From positions 1-64,000 of the forward strand of contig NZ_JABFTV010000003.1 of the NCBI RefSeq assembly GCF_021404405.1: 64,000 nucleotides of DNA, given 5' to 3'. A program made the position numbers and the translations under genes. The notes beneath the pieces are model-generated. The model ran no database searches. It worked only from the letters and a program-made list of their open reading frames with translations, and was not told where the DNA came from. Of the stretch, positions 27,265 through 36,631 are shown in pieces. Source of the DNA: Billgrantia aerodenitrificans (GTDB lineage: Bacteria > Pseudomonadota > Gammaproteobacteria > Pseudomonadales > Halomonadaceae). Each line of letters begins with the position of its first letter. The stretch's first letter is position 1.

Positions 27265-28674
27265 TCAGGTGACATCAGGCACGCTTGGGGCGCCTGTCGA
27301 GTGGGTAAGTTCCTGCTTGAGACCTGCAATGAGATTGGTGCTCCAGAACCGGCCCGCAGTGGTCAGGGTGACGATTTCGCCGTGATACTCCGCCAGGCCG
27401 GCCTGCTGCCAGCTGCCGAGCAGTGCCTCCAGGCCCGCGCGGCGAGCATTCAGGCCAGGCCAGCGCCGCAGCAACTCAGCGATGTCGAGCCGTGCCGTTT
27501 CCAGCATGCCGGTCACCCAGTCCCGCAGCGGCTGATGCTCATCGCTTCTCAGCATGCCCGTGATCGCCTTGCGCCCCTCACCCCCCGCCCGCAGATAGCC
27601 CGGCAAGTCGGCGTCGATGCTATAGCTGTAATCGCCCAGACTGCCTCCTGCCCCCGCACCGAAGGCGAGTGTCTCGGCTCCAGCCTTGATCAGCAGGTTG
27701 TAGAGATTGCGTTCGCGGGTACAGCTTGCCCAGTGGCTGTTGCTGACCTGGTGCCAGCCGGCCCCGGCCAGACGCTCGCAGGCCCGTTCGTACAGGCGCG
27801 CCTGCCCGGCAAGGGAAACGGGCGGCGCAAGCTTGCCGTTGGTCACCGCTCGATGTAGCGGCGTGCCCGGGAACATGGCCAGACAGTAGACATCGAGCCC
27901 ATCGGGCCCAAGTGAGAGCGCGGTATCGATATCGCGAGACCAGACGGCCTGGTCCTGGTCGGGCAGGCCATACATCAGATCGATGACCACGGCGGCACGG
28001 TCGCGTGCGATCAAGTCACCGATGAAACGCTCCGCCTCGGGACCACTGGCACGTCTTCCCTGCTGTTGCCGCACCTTGGTATCGAAGCTCTGCACACCGA
28101 TGGAGATGCGATTGATGCCGGCCTCCAGGCAAGCGTCGACCTTTTCATCGTCGAAGTGGAGAATGCGCCCCTCCAGCGTCAGCTCACAATCCGCCGCCAA
28201 TGGCAGTTCGCTGCGCAGCACTTCGATGAGGCGCACCAGGTCGATGGTCTCCAGCGCCGTGGGCGTGCCACCGCCCAAGTAGAGCGCGTGGATCGGCGCC
28301 TTGCCTACACATTGCATATCGGCATCGAGGCGCACCTCGTCGATCAGCGCTTGAACGTAGCGCGCCGACTCTTGGTACCGATACTTGTTGCGGTAGAAGC
28401 CGCAGAACAGGCAATGATTGGCACAGAAGGGTACGTGCACATACGCCAGCCGCTTGCCGGAGTCCGGTGACGAATCGCACAATCCGCGCCAGACATCCGC
28501 GATTTCCACACGCGGTACCGGCCGCTTGTCCAGCCAAGGCATCAATGGCACGCGGGAAGTGAAGGCTTCCGCTATAGGGTCTGAGCTGACCCTGGGCAAG
28601 TCGGCTTCGAGTCGTGGCGGCTGAGGCGGCGCCGCCGGTCGCCGCTTGCTGCGGGTCGAGGCAATCAACGTCAT
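27265..28674 (-). CDS. hutW: Radical SAM heme-opening methyltransferase HutW/ChuW
   Basis: A 469-residue radical SAM enzyme related to HemN. The iron-sulfur motif C84-ANH-C88-LF-C91 (CX3CX2C) follows YVHVPF, then LGGGTPTAL and the ISIGVQSFD segment typical of the family. ChuW methylates and linearises heme anaerobically to anaerobilin, freeing iron without oxygen. It lies between a heme-type TonB receptor and hutX. Start at 28674 with GAGGGG upstream. Confidence 0.9.
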   Translation of the reverse strand: MTLIASTRSKRRPAAPPQPPRLEADLPRVSSDPIAEAFTSRVPLMPWLDKRPVPRVEIADVWRGLCDSSPDSGKRLAYVHVPFCANHCLFCGFYRNKYRYQESARYVQALIDEVRLDADMQCVGKAPIHALYLGGGTPTALETIDLVRLIEVLRSELPLAADCELTLEGRILHFDDEKVDACLEAGINRISIGVQSFDTKVRQQQGRRASGPEAERFIGDLIARDRAAVVIDLMYGLPDQDQAVWSRDIDTALSLGPDGLDVYCLAMFPGTPLHRAVTNGKLAPPVSLAGQARLYERACERLAGAGWHQVSNSHWASCTRERNLYNLLIKAGAETLAFGAGAGGSLGDYSYSIDADLPGYLRAGGEGRKAITGMLRSDEHQPLRDWVTGMLETARLDIAELLRRWPGLNARRAGLEALLGSWQQAGLAEYHGEIVTLTTAGRFWSTNLIAGLKQELTHSTGAPSVPDVT

Positions 28675-28687
28675 GTCGGCCCCTCGC

Positions 28688-30742
28688 TCAGAAGTGCAGA
28701 GTGGTGGTCAAGGTGACGCTGCGCTCTTCACCGGTGAGTTCGCCGAAGGAGCGGTAGCGCTTGTCGAGCAGGTTGTCGAGGCTCAGCCCCACGTCGAGCC
28801 GGTCGGCATACTGCAAGCCCAGGTAGGCATTGAGCGTGCCGAAACCGGCCGTGCGAGAGGTCAGCTCGCCCGCGGCATTGCGCTCACGTACCTCGCTTTC
28901 TCCACGCAGGAACAGATCGCCCTCCAGACGCATGGCAGAAGCAGGCATCCACTCCTGGCGCACGCCCAAGCGCCCCGCAAGCCGCGGCGTACCGCTATCG
29001 TAGGTTTGCGACTCGCCGAAGTCGTACTCACGGCGCAGCACGCTGCCGTTCAGGTAAAACGCCGTGTCCGTCGCCGTCAGGCGATGCTCTCCGAAGAGTT
29101 CGAGCCCGGTAGTCGTCGCCTGATGAATGTTGACGTAACGGCGGATCGGCTGCGGGCCGGAAGTGTTGTCCACTTCCTGGCCGATGTAGTCCTCTGCCCG
29201 GGTGTGGAAAAGCGTGGCATCAAGCGTCAATCGGCCATCGCGGTAGCGAGCGCCGAGCTCCACGGTGTTGGCTTTTTCCGGCAAAAGCTCAGGGTTGCCC
29301 ACGGTAGTCTGGCCCCCTGCCGTGGTGGTCAGGAACAGCTGCTGCAGCGTCGGGTAGGAGTAGCCCTGGGCCAGGTTGGCGCGCAGCGACCAGCTGTCAC
29401 CGGGCGTATATACCAGGCCCAGCGAGCCCAATGCCCGGGTATCGGTATTGCGCTCCAGTGCCTTGTCGCTGCTGGCTTCCAGTTCGGCCTCGACGGCATA
29501 GACCCGCCCACCGAAATAGGCGGTGGTATCGTCGTTCAGTTCCCAGGCCTGCTGGGCGTAGCCCGACAAGGTCTGGATGCGCGCCTCATCGGACGTGGCG
29601 GTATAACTACGCTGCCCGGCAGGCGGCGGAAACGGCATGAACACATCCGACGTCTTGTCCGTGGCCAGGGCGTCGTTCTCGTACTCCAGCCCCAGCACGC
29701 TGCTGCCGAGCCCGGTCACTGCCAGTTCCAGCTGCAGATCGGCGCCATAGGTGGTCTGGCGATCGTCGCTGGTGGTGCCGACCGTCATGCCGCTGGTCAT
29801 GGCAGCCTGGTTCTCGAACAGCCGATCCACCGTCTGATGATATAGACTCGCTTCCACCCGGCTCACGGCCGGCGACGACGGCGCCCCCTCATAGAACAGG
29901 CCTACCTTGCGCAGATCGCGCTGCGGTAGCCTGATGGAGAACTCGGTGAAACCTTCAGGCAGCGGGTTGTAGACATCGGCCTCGAGGCGGTACTGCTCGG
30001 CCTTCAATGCGACATAGTGGTCGCCTTGGCGAAAGCCGAAATGGGTCGAGAGCTGGTCCTGCTCGAAGCCGGAGGGCGACAGCCTGCCTTCGGGCGTGCG
30101 GCGATCCCCCTCATCGGCCAGGCTGCCGGTCACCCGCCAATCCACTGCCCCACTCGCCCCCTGCAGGGTGGCACTGGAGTGATAACCCCGTGTGGCCGAG
30201 AAACCCGTCGCACTGACGCTGCCCTCCAGCGGCCTCTCGCCGCCTCGGCGAGTGATGATGTTGACCACCCCGCCGATGGCGTTGGAACCGCTGAGCACGG
30301 ACGAAGGCCCGCGCACCACTTCGATACGTTCGATGATGGCGGGGTCGAGTAATAGCGGCGTCCCATAGGGCGAATGATCGGTCAATGCATGGCCATCGAC
30401 CTTGATGGTGACCCGCCGCGACGTCTCACCGCGAATGCTGATTCGCTTCATACCGGCCGTGCCGTCGTCGAACAACCTCACACCGGGGACGTCTCGCAGC
30501 AGCTCAGCCACGCTGGTGGTCGGCGTGCGCCGCAGCTCATGGGCCTCGAGGGCCGTAATCGAGGCGGGATTCTCGAAGATCGAGGTCTGGGTCCCGGTGC
30601 CCAGCACGACCATCGTCTCCAGAGCGCCAGGACGCGACTCTGCCGATGGAACGGTGTCGGCGACAGCAGCAGGTATCGCGGCCACGGCAAATAGCGGCGC
30701 CATCAGCACACCTAATCCGCCGCCCTTGGTAGGTAGTTCCAT
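28688..30742 (-). CDS. TonB-dependent receptor, probable heme/hemoprotein receptor
   Basis: A 684-residue outer-membrane receptor: signal peptide to about residue 29, plug (FENPASITALEAHELRR ... RIEVVRGPSSVLSGSNAIGG) and barrel ending TTLHF. Near residue 430 YSYPTLQQLF and GNPELLPE resemble the FRAP and NPNL boxes of heme receptors. Its neighbours hutW, hutX and a divergent HmuTUV-like system make heme the likely ligand. It is divergent from the heme binding-protein gene, with Fur-like boxes between. Confidence 0.87.
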   Translation of the reverse strand: MELPTKGGGLGVLMAPLFAVAAIPAAVADTVPSAESRPGALETMVVLGTGTQTSIFENPASITALEAHELRRTPTTSVAELLRDVPGVRLFDDGTAGMKRISIRGETSRRVTIKVDGHALTDHSPYGTPLLLDPAIIERIEVVRGPSSVLSGSNAIGGVVNIITRRGGERPLEGSVSATGFSATRGYHSSATLQGASGAVDWRVTGSLADEGDRRTPEGRLSPSGFEQDQLSTHFGFRQGDHYVALKAEQYRLEADVYNPLPEGFTEFSIRLPQRDLRKVGLFYEGAPSSPAVSRVEASLYHQTVDRLFENQAAMTSGMTVGTTSDDRQTTYGADLQLELAVTGLGSSVLGLEYENDALATDKTSDVFMPFPPPAGQRSYTATSDEARIQTLSGYAQQAWELNDDTTAYFGGRVYAVEAELEASSDKALERNTDTRALGSLGLVYTPGDSWSLRANLAQGYSYPTLQQLFLTTTAGGQTTVGNPELLPEKANTVELGARYRDGRLTLDATLFHTRAEDYIGQEVDNTSGPQPIRRYVNIHQATTTGLELFGEHRLTATDTAFYLNGSVLRREYDFGESQTYDSGTPRLAGRLGVRQEWMPASAMRLEGDLFLRGESEVRERNAAGELTSRTAGFGTLNAYLGLQYADRLDVGLSLDNLLDKRYRSFGELTGEERSVTLTTTLHF

Positions 30743-30786
30743 TGTCCATTTCCCCCATGATCGAGACAGCGCACAAATCTATGATC

Positions 30787-30805
30787 AAATAATAATCATT
30801 AGCAA
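30787..30805. promoter_or_regulatory. Putative Fur box, receptor side of the divergent heme promoter region
   Basis: AAATAATAATCATTAGCAA resembles the Fur consensus (NATWAT repeats), 45 bp upstream of the heme receptor start. Confidence 0.65.
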
Positions 30806-30902
30806 TACTCCTTTTCTTACGTTTATGACCTAGATCAGACTTTCTTCGACTCGAGTCCGCGCCATCGCTTTTCTCGCTTGGGAGAGCTTGACCGACACAA
30901 CA

Positions 30903-30921
30903 GATAATGATCACCATTCCC
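30903..30921. promoter_or_regulatory. Putative Fur box, hmuT side of the divergent heme promoter region
   Basis: GATAATGATCACCATTCCC agrees with the 19-bp Fur consensus GATAATGATAATCATTATC at 15 positions and lies 24 bp before the heme binding-protein start. Confidence 0.65.
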
Positions 30922-30944
30922 ATTTGAGGCGATGGGGGAGCATC

Positions 30945-31868
30945 ATGTCGAATTCACGACACACCAAGCAGGAGCGAGCACGCCGTGCATTGAGACGCCG
31001 ACTATTGGGCGGTCTCGTGATTTCCCTCTGCTCGGCTTCCGTGCAGGCGGGTGCCGCCGAACGGATCGTCATCGCTGGCGGAGATCTGACCGAAATCGTC
31101 TTTGCCTTGGGCGAGGGGCAGCGGGTGGTCGGCGTGGATACCACCGCCACCTACCCCGCCGAGGCGGTCGACCTGCCCAACATCGGCTATGTACGCGCCC
31201 TGTCCCCTGAAGGCGTCCTTTCGCTTCGACCTGAGAGCGTGCTCGTCAGTCATTTCGCCGGCCCGGAAACCTCCCTGTTACGTCTTAACGATGCCGGCGT
31301 GCGGGTCTTCCGGGCGCCCGCACCAGAGGGCAACGCTCATTCCGATGTGGCCGCCAAGATTCGCTTCGTTGGTGAAGTGCTCGACCGTGAAGCTGCCGCC
31401 ACGAATCTGATAGAAATCTTCCATGCCGAGCTGGACAGCACCATCCGGGAAGTCGAATCGCTGCACCCCACCTCGGGTTGGCCACCCCGCACCCTGTTCG
31501 TGCTCTCGGCAGAGAGCGGCCCCCTGGTCGTCGGTGGCAAGGGAACCGTAGCGGAACAGATGATCGCCCTGGCTGGCGGCGAGCCGGTCACCGGCAACGT
31601 TCAGGGCTACCGACCGCTGGCAATGGAAAGCGTCATGGCGTTGGCGCCCGACGTGATCGTGATGATGGAGGAACAGTTGGCGTCCATTCCTCACGAGCGC
31701 GTGCTGCTGCGCTCGGACCTGGCGGCCACGCCGGCCGGTCGGCACGGTCGGCTGATTGCCATGGATGGCATGCTGCTGCTGGGCTTTGGCCCGCGCACGC
31801 CCGAGGCGATACGTGAGCTGAACCGATCCTTGCATCGCGCCATGGCGAAAGGGATGGAACCGAACTGA
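30945..31868 (+). CDS. hmuT: Heme ABC transporter periplasmic binding protein
   Basis: A 307-residue cluster A-II binding protein. A charged N-terminus and helix (ARRALRRRLLGGLVISLCSASVQAG) form the signal, and the mature part opens RIVIAGGDLTEIVFALGEGQRVVGVDTTATYP, characteristic of HmuT/ChuT heme binders. It receives heme from the TonB receptor encoded divergently. The ATG at 30945 has GGGGGAG upstream. It overlaps hmuU by one base (TGATG). Confidence 0.88.
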   Translation: MSNSRHTKQERARRALRRRLLGGLVISLCSASVQAGAAERIVIAGGDLTEIVFALGEGQRVVGVDTTATYPAEAVDLPNIGYVRALSPEGVLSLRPESVLVSHFAGPETSLLRLNDAGVRVFRAPAPEGNAHSDVAAKIRFVGEVLDREAAATNLIEIFHAELDSTIREVESLHPTSGWPPRTLFVLSAESGPLVVGGKGTVAEQMIALAGGEPVTGNVQGYRPLAMESVMALAPDVIVMMEEQLASIPHERVLLRSDLAATPAGRHGRLIAMDGMLLLGFGPRTPEAIRELNRSLHRAMAKGMEPN

Positions 31869-32926
31869 TGGCAAGCGTCGGTCTGGAGCTCGAGCGCCAC
31901 GGCAGCCGCCGGCAGCAGTTGGTCGTCGTCGGTCTTGGCATCCTGGCACTGAGCCTGGCCATGGCGGAGCTGGCGCTTGGCCCGGTCAGGATGAGCGGCG
32001 CCCAGCTCTGGGGCGGGCTCACCGGCAGCGGTGATTTTCTGGATATCAACATCATCTGGCAGATTCGCCTGCCACGGCTGGCACTGGGCGTTGCCGTGGG
32101 CATGGCACTGGCACTGGCCGGCACCGCGCTGCAGGGCATGCTGCGCAACCCGCTGGCAGACCCGGGCCTGATCGGCATTACCGCCGGGGCATCCATCGGT
32201 GCAGTCAGCGCCATTGTGCTGGGTCGCCTGATCGCGCCGGAGCTGCCGGCTCTGCTGCAGACCGCGCTGCTGCCCCTGGCCGCTTTCGTCGGCGCCACGC
32301 TGGTCATGGCGTGTGTCTTCACCCTTTCCCGCCGAGGCGGCGAAACCTCCGTGGCGATGCTGATCCTGATCGGCATCGCCATCAATACCATCGCTGGCGC
32401 TCTCATCGGCGTGCTGGTCTATGTGGCCGACGACCAGGCGCTGCGCGACCTCACCTTCTGGAGCATGGGCGGACTCGGCCATGCGGGCTGGCCCGTGGTG
32501 CTCATGGCTCTGGGCGTGGCACTGGCAATGGCCCCGCTGTTCTGGCGTCAGGCGCGTGGACTCGACCTGTTTCAATTAGGCGAGCGCCAGGCGTTCCACA
32601 CCGGGCTGAACGTCGAAAGCAGCAAGCGCACCCTGGCTTTTGCCGCCGCACTCAGCGTGGGGGCCGTTACCGCAGCCGCAGGTCCCATCGGCTTCATCGG
32701 GCTGGTGGCACCCCATCTCGCCAGACTGCTGGTAGGGCATGCTCACCGCTGGGTGTTGCCGGCATCGGCGCTGCTCGGTGTCAGCCTGGTACTCGCCGCC
32801 GACCTCGCCGTGCGCCTGGCGATTGCGCCCCAGGAGCCTCCCATCGGCATCGCCACCAGCCTCATCGGCGGCCCCTTCTTCCTGTGGCTGCTGACGCGAC
32901 GACTCAGGAGTTCATCTCATGCTTGA
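31868..32926 (+). CDS. hmuU: Heme ABC transporter permease
   Basis: A 352-residue FecCD-family permease with motifs IRLPRLALGVAVGMALALAG, LRNPLADPGLIGITAGASIG and GPIGFIGLVAPHLARLL. It forms the homodimeric heme channel of the HmuTUV type (one permease gene only, unlike the siderophore system at 18.9-21 kb). It overlaps the ATPase gene by 8 bp. Confidence 0.9.
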   Translation: MASVGLELERHGSRRQQLVVVGLGILALSLAMAELALGPVRMSGAQLWGGLTGSGDFLDINIIWQIRLPRLALGVAVGMALALAGTALQGMLRNPLADPGLIGITAGASIGAVSAIVLGRLIAPELPALLQTALLPLAAFVGATLVMACVFTLSRRGGETSVAMLILIGIAINTIAGALIGVLVYVADDQALRDLTFWSMGGLGHAGWPVVLMALGVALAMAPLFWRQARGLDLFQLGERQAFHTGLNVESSKRTLAFAAALSVGAVTAAAGPIGFIGLVAPHLARLLVGHAHRWVLPASALLGVSLVLAADLAVRLAIAPQEPPIGIATSLIGGPFFLWLLTRRLRSSSHA

Positions 32927-33707
32927 AGCCAAGGCGCTCTCCCTCAGCAAAGGCGGCAAGACGCTGCTTTCGAACATCGACCTGTGCCTCAGGCCCGGCG
33001 AGCTACTCGCCGTGCTCGGGCCCAACGGCGCCGGCAAGTCATCGCTGATGAACTGCCTCAGCGGTGCCGAACGCGGCATCTGCGGCCAGGTGGTCATGGA
33101 CGGTCACGATCCCGCCGCCCTGGACGCCGCCAGCCTGGCGCGACAGCGCGCCGTACTGGAGCAAACCCCACGCATCAGCGCCCCCTTCAGCGTGGAGGAG
33201 CTGATCCAGCTGGGCGCACCTCGTGCCCTGCCGGCCAACGAGGTAGCAGAACTAAGCGAGCAGGCCATCGAACTGCTCAGCCTGAGCGCACTGAGACGCC
33301 GCTGCGTGCCCTACCTGTCGGGCGGCGAGCAGCATAGAACCCACATGGCCAGGGTGATGGTCCAGCTGTGGGCCGGCCAGCGGCTGGGCGGAGGGCGCTA
33401 TCTGCTGATCGACGAGCCCACCTCGAGCCTCGACCTGCAGCATCAGATCACGGTGCTGCGCGCGGCACGCCAGGCCGCTGCCCAGGGGTGCGGCGTGCTG
33501 GCGATCCTGCATGACCTGACCCTGGCCGCCAGCGTGGCGCACCGCATCCTGCTGCTCAAGGATGGTCGGGTGATCGCCGACGGCCAGCCGCAGGAGGTGC
33601 TGACGCGCCAGCGCCTGGAGGCCCTGTACGGCCTGCCTGTGAGGGTAGAGACAGGCGACGTGCTGACCGTCACCCCGGACTATGCAAGATGCTGGGCCGC
33701 GGCTTGA
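32919..33707 (+). CDS. hmuV: Heme ABC transporter ATPase
   Basis: A 262-residue ATPase with Walker A GPNGAGKS, signature LSGGEQHR (a heme-type variant, with HRTHMARV following) and Walker B LLIDEPTSSLD, H-loop ILHDL. It completes the HmuTUV-like importer. The stop lies 9 bp from that of the converging TauE/SafE gene, right at the edge of the putative heme island. Confidence 0.9.
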   Translation: MLEAKALSLSKGGKTLLSNIDLCLRPGELLAVLGPNGAGKSSLMNCLSGAERGICGQVVMDGHDPAALDAASLARQRAVLEQTPRISAPFSVEELIQLGAPRALPANEVAELSEQAIELLSLSALRRRCVPYLSGGEQHRTHMARVMVQLWAGQRLGGGRYLLIDEPTSSLDLQHQITVLRAARQAAAQGCGVLAILHDLTLAASVAHRILLLKDGRVIADGQPQEVLTRQRLEALYGLPVRVETGDVLTVTPDYARCWAAA

Positions 33708-33716
33708 GCGGTCGGC

Positions 33717-34475
33717 CTATCCGGCACCCAGCCGCTCCACGCCCAGCCAGATCAGGCGCAGCGCCAGCAGGGTGAGGACCCACTTGAAGAAAAAGTCGAA
33801 GCGATGGTCGGTCACCCGGTTCAGCAGGCGCAGGCCCAGCCAGGTGCCGACGAAGCCCGCCACGATCATGACCAGCATCAGCCCCAGCCAATCGCGGAAG
33901 ACGAAACCGGCAAAGCCGAAGATGAACGCCTTGGTGGCATGTTGAAAGGTCATGCAGGTGGCGAAGGTGGCCACCCGCGGCAGCCGCTCGCTCATGCCGA
34001 GCTTGATGAACGAGGCGACCATGGGGCCGCTGGCACCCACGAAACTGGAGAGCAACGTGGTGAGCGCACCGGCGATCACGGTGCCGGTACGCCCCACCGC
34101 CCGCTGGGGCAGGCCCGGCCCCCAGCAGGAGTAGAGCACGAAGGCGGCGATGCACAGCTCCAGTACGCCGTAGGGCAGGCGAATCAACAGCCACGCCGCC
34201 ACCAGGGCGCCGACGATCACACCAGGCAGGAAGGCGACGACGATGTCACGACGAACGTGTCGCCAGGTCATCACCGCCCTGCCACCGTTGGAGCCGAGCT
34301 GCACCATGCCGTGCATCGGGATCAGCGCCGTGGCCGGCATCACCTGGGCCATGGCGATGATCAACAGCGTGCCCCCGCCGATGCCGGCCGCTGCCGACAG
34401 CGCCGAGGTCACTACCGAGAGCAGCACCAGGGCCAGATTGACCCCGGCCGAGAGCGGCGAGAGCAGCTCCAGCAT
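33717..34475 (-). CDS. TauE/SafE-family membrane permease
   Basis: A 252-residue protein with about eight helices in two repeats, each starting with a Gly-rich signature (SAAAGIGGGTLLIIAM and SSFVGASGPMVASFIKLGM). The family exports sulfite, sulfoacetate or other organic anions; the substrate here is unknown. Its last 12 coding residues are duplicated at 25938-25993. The ATG at 34475 fits the first helix; GAGG lies 11 bases upstream. Confidence 0.85.
   Translation of the reverse strand: MLELLSPLSAGVNLALVLLSVVTSALSAAAGIGGGTLLIIAMAQVMPATALIPMHGMVQLGSNGGRAVMTWRHVRRDIVVAFLPGVIVGALVAAWLLIRLPYGVLELCIAAFVLYSCWGPGLPQRAVGRTGTVIAGALTTLLSSFVGASGPMVASFIKLGMSERLPRVATFATCMTFQHATKAFIFGFAGFVFRDWLGLMLVMIVAGFVGTWLGLRLLNRVTDHRFDFFFKWVLTLLALRLIWLGVERLGAG
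33730..33766. repeat. Right copy of the 37-bp direct repeat flanking the heme locus
   Basis: This 37-bp block, in the 3' end of the TauE/SafE gene, matches 25954-25990 at 34 of 37 positions in the same orientation. The heme genes chuY to hmuV lie exactly between the two copies. Confidence 0.75.
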
Positions 34476-34488
34476 CAGGCCGGACGCC

Positions 34489-35535
34489 TCACGGCAGCCT
34501 GCCCTCCTCGACGCCGTGGCACGCCACCTCGCTGCCATCGCTGCGAGCGATCAGTCGCGGCACCTCGGCCTTGCAGCGCTCGTTGGCATGCGGGCAGCGC
34601 GGATGGAAGGCGCAGCCGGTAGGCGGGTGTACCGGATTGGGCACCTCGCCCTGGATCACGGTGCGCTCCTTGCCCACGCCCTCCAGCGACGGCACCGCGG
34701 CCAGCAGCATCTTCGAGTAGGGATGATGGGGGTTCTCGAAGAGCTGGTCGGCCGGGGCGATCTCGGCGATGCGCCCCAGGTACATCACCGCGATGCGGTC
34801 CGACATGTGCTTGACCACCGCCATGTCGTGGCTGATGAACAGGTAGGTCAGCCCGTACTCGTCCTGCAGGTCGCGCATCAGGTTGAGGATCTGCGCCTGC
34901 ACCGAGACGTCCAGCGCCGAGGTCGGCTCGTCGCAGATCATGAACTCCGGCTCGTTGGCCAGCGCCCGGGCAATCGAGATGCGCTGACGCTGGCCGCCGG
35001 AGAACTCGTGGGGGTAGCGGTTGGCGTCGGGCGCCGAAAGCCCCACCTGCTCGAGCAGCTCGCCCACCCGTCGCCGACGGTCGGTGCTGCTCATCTCGGG
35101 GCGGAAGAAGCGCAGCGGCTCGCCGATGATGGTGCCCACCCGCCACAGCGGGTTGAGGCTGGCGTAGGGGTCCTGGAAGATCATCTGGAAGCGCTTGCGC
35201 ACGCTGGCGGCCTGGCGCCCGGTGCGCCCGGCCAGGTCGCTGATGTCCTCGCCGTCGAACACCAGCTTGCCGCGGGTCAGGCCGTAGAGCCCCACCACCA
35301 GCCGCGCCACGGTGGACTTGCCACAGCCCGACTCGCCTACCAGCGAGAGCGTCTCGCCGCGGCGGATGGAGAAGCCCACGCCGTCCACCGCCTTGAGCGT
35401 GAGCTTTTCGCTGCGCTCGATCACCCGGTTGAGCCAGGGCTTGGAGACGTCGAAATAGCGCGCCAGGTCCTGTGCTTCGAGCAGGATCTCGCCCTGCGCC
35501 GCGGCGCTCTTCTTCACTGCCGTATCAGCGCCCAT
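34489..35535 (-). CDS. Dipeptide/oligopeptide-type ABC ATPase (DppF/OppF)
   Basis: A 348-residue ATPase with Walker A GESGCGKS, Q-loop MIFQDPYASLNP, signature FSGGQRQR, Walker [15 protein letters not shown] and H-loop ISHDM. The C-terminal oligo_HPY domain contains the Cys motif CAFHPRCPHANERC, known to hold an iron-sulfur cluster in DppD/F proteins. It overlaps the DppD-like gene by 11 bp and is the last gene of the importer operon. Confidence 0.9.
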   Translation of the reverse strand: MGADTAVKKSAAAQGEILLEAQDLARYFDVSKPWLNRVIERSEKLTLKAVDGVGFSIRRGETLSLVGESGCGKSTVARLVVGLYGLTRGKLVFDGEDISDLAGRTGRQAASVRKRFQMIFQDPYASLNPLWRVGTIIGEPLRFFRPEMSSTDRRRRVGELLEQVGLSAPDANRYPHEFSGGQRQRISIARALANEPEFMICDEPTSALDVSVQAQILNLMRDLQDEYGLTYLFISHDMAVVKHMSDRIAVMYLGRIAEIAPADQLFENPHHPYSKMLLAAVPSLEGVGKERTVIQGEVPNPVHPPTGCAFHPRCPHANERCKAEVPRLIARSDGSEVACHGVEEGRLP

Positions 35536-36631
35536 GGCTCACCTCCTCTCCCTCTGCGTCCTGCCGTGGCGGCAGCGGATCGACCGGGTCGTGCAGCCAG
35601 CACGCCGCCCGGCTGCCACCGGCCGGCAGCAGGTCGGGCCGCTCGTCGCGGCAACGCTGCTGGGCGTGGGGGCAGCGCGGGTTGAAGGCGCAGCCCGAGG
35701 GAATCGCCGCCAGCCGCGGCATGGCGCCTTCGATCTGGTAGAGCCGGTCGAGGCGTTTGGCAATCCCGGGGATCGAGGCCATCAGGCCCTTGGTGTAGGG
35801 ATGCTGCGGGTGGCGGATCACCTCGTCCACCGGCCCGATCTCGATCAGCCGCCCGGCATACATCACCGCCACGCGGTCGGCGGTCTCGGCGATCACGCCC
35901 ATGTCGTGGGTGACCAGCATCACCGCCGTGCCGTGGTCGGCACACAACCGCTTGAGCAGGGCGAGAATTTGCGCCTGCACCGAGACGTCGAGCGCCGTGG
36001 TGGGCTCGTCGGCAATGATGAACTCGGGGCGCGCCGCCAGCGCCAGGGCGATCACCACGCGCTGGCGCATGCCGCCGGAGAACTGGTGCGGGTAGCTGTC
36101 GATGCGGTTCTCGGGGGCCGGAATGCCCACCTCGCGCAGCAGCTTGAGCGCCTCCTCGCGAGCCTCGCGCTCGTTCATTGGCAGGTGGGCGCGGATCGTC
36201 TCGATCAACTGGTCGCCCACCGAGAACAGCGGATTGAGGCTGGTCAGCGGGTCCTGGAAGATCATGCCAATGTGGCGACCGCGCAGTGGCACGAAGCGCT
36301 CTTCGGGAAGATCGTCGATGCGCTTGCCCGAGAGGCGGACTTCACCGGCAGCGATATGACCGGGCGGCTCCAGCAGCCGGATCACGGCGTTGCCGGTCAT
36401 CGACTTGCCGGCACCGGACTCGCCCACCACACCCAGCACTTCGCCGGGGGCGATGTCGAAGGAGACGTCGTCCAGCGCCACCAGGGTGCCGTGGCGGGTG
36501 GGGAACTCCACCCGCAGATGGCGCACGGAAAGAACCGGCTCCTGCCCTGCGGTGCCAGGCTCGTGGCCCGCCACCGGGGCAGCGCTGTGCTGAGCCAGGC
36601 GTTGGTTATCGGAGCTTGGGGTTGAGGACAT
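35525..36631 (-). CDS. Dipeptide/oligopeptide-type ABC ATPase (DppD/OppD)
   Basis: A 368-residue ATPase with Walker [26 protein letters not shown], signature FSGGMRQR, Walker [15 protein letters not shown] and the C-terminal [14 protein letters not shown] motif. The start at 36631 lies inside the end of the permease gene (26-bp overlap), indicating coupling. Confidence 0.9.
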   Translation of the reverse strand: MSSTPSSDNQRLAQHSAAPVAGHEPGTAGQEPVLSVRHLRVEFPTRHGTLVALDDVSFDIAPGEVLGVVGESGAGKSMTGNAVIRLLEPPGHIAAGEVRLSGKRIDDLPEERFVPLRGRHIGMIFQDPLTSLNPLFSVGDQLIETIRAHLPMNEREAREEALKLLREVGIPAPENRIDSYPHQFSGGMRQRVVIALALAARPEFIIADEPTTALDVSVQAQILALLKRLCADHGTAVMLVTHDMGVIAETADRVAVMYAGRLIEIGPVDEVIRHPQHPYTKGLMASIPGIAKRLDRLYQIEGAMPRLAAIPSGCAFNPRCPHAQQRCRDERPDLLPAGGSRAACWLHDPVDPLPPRQDAEGEEVSHGR

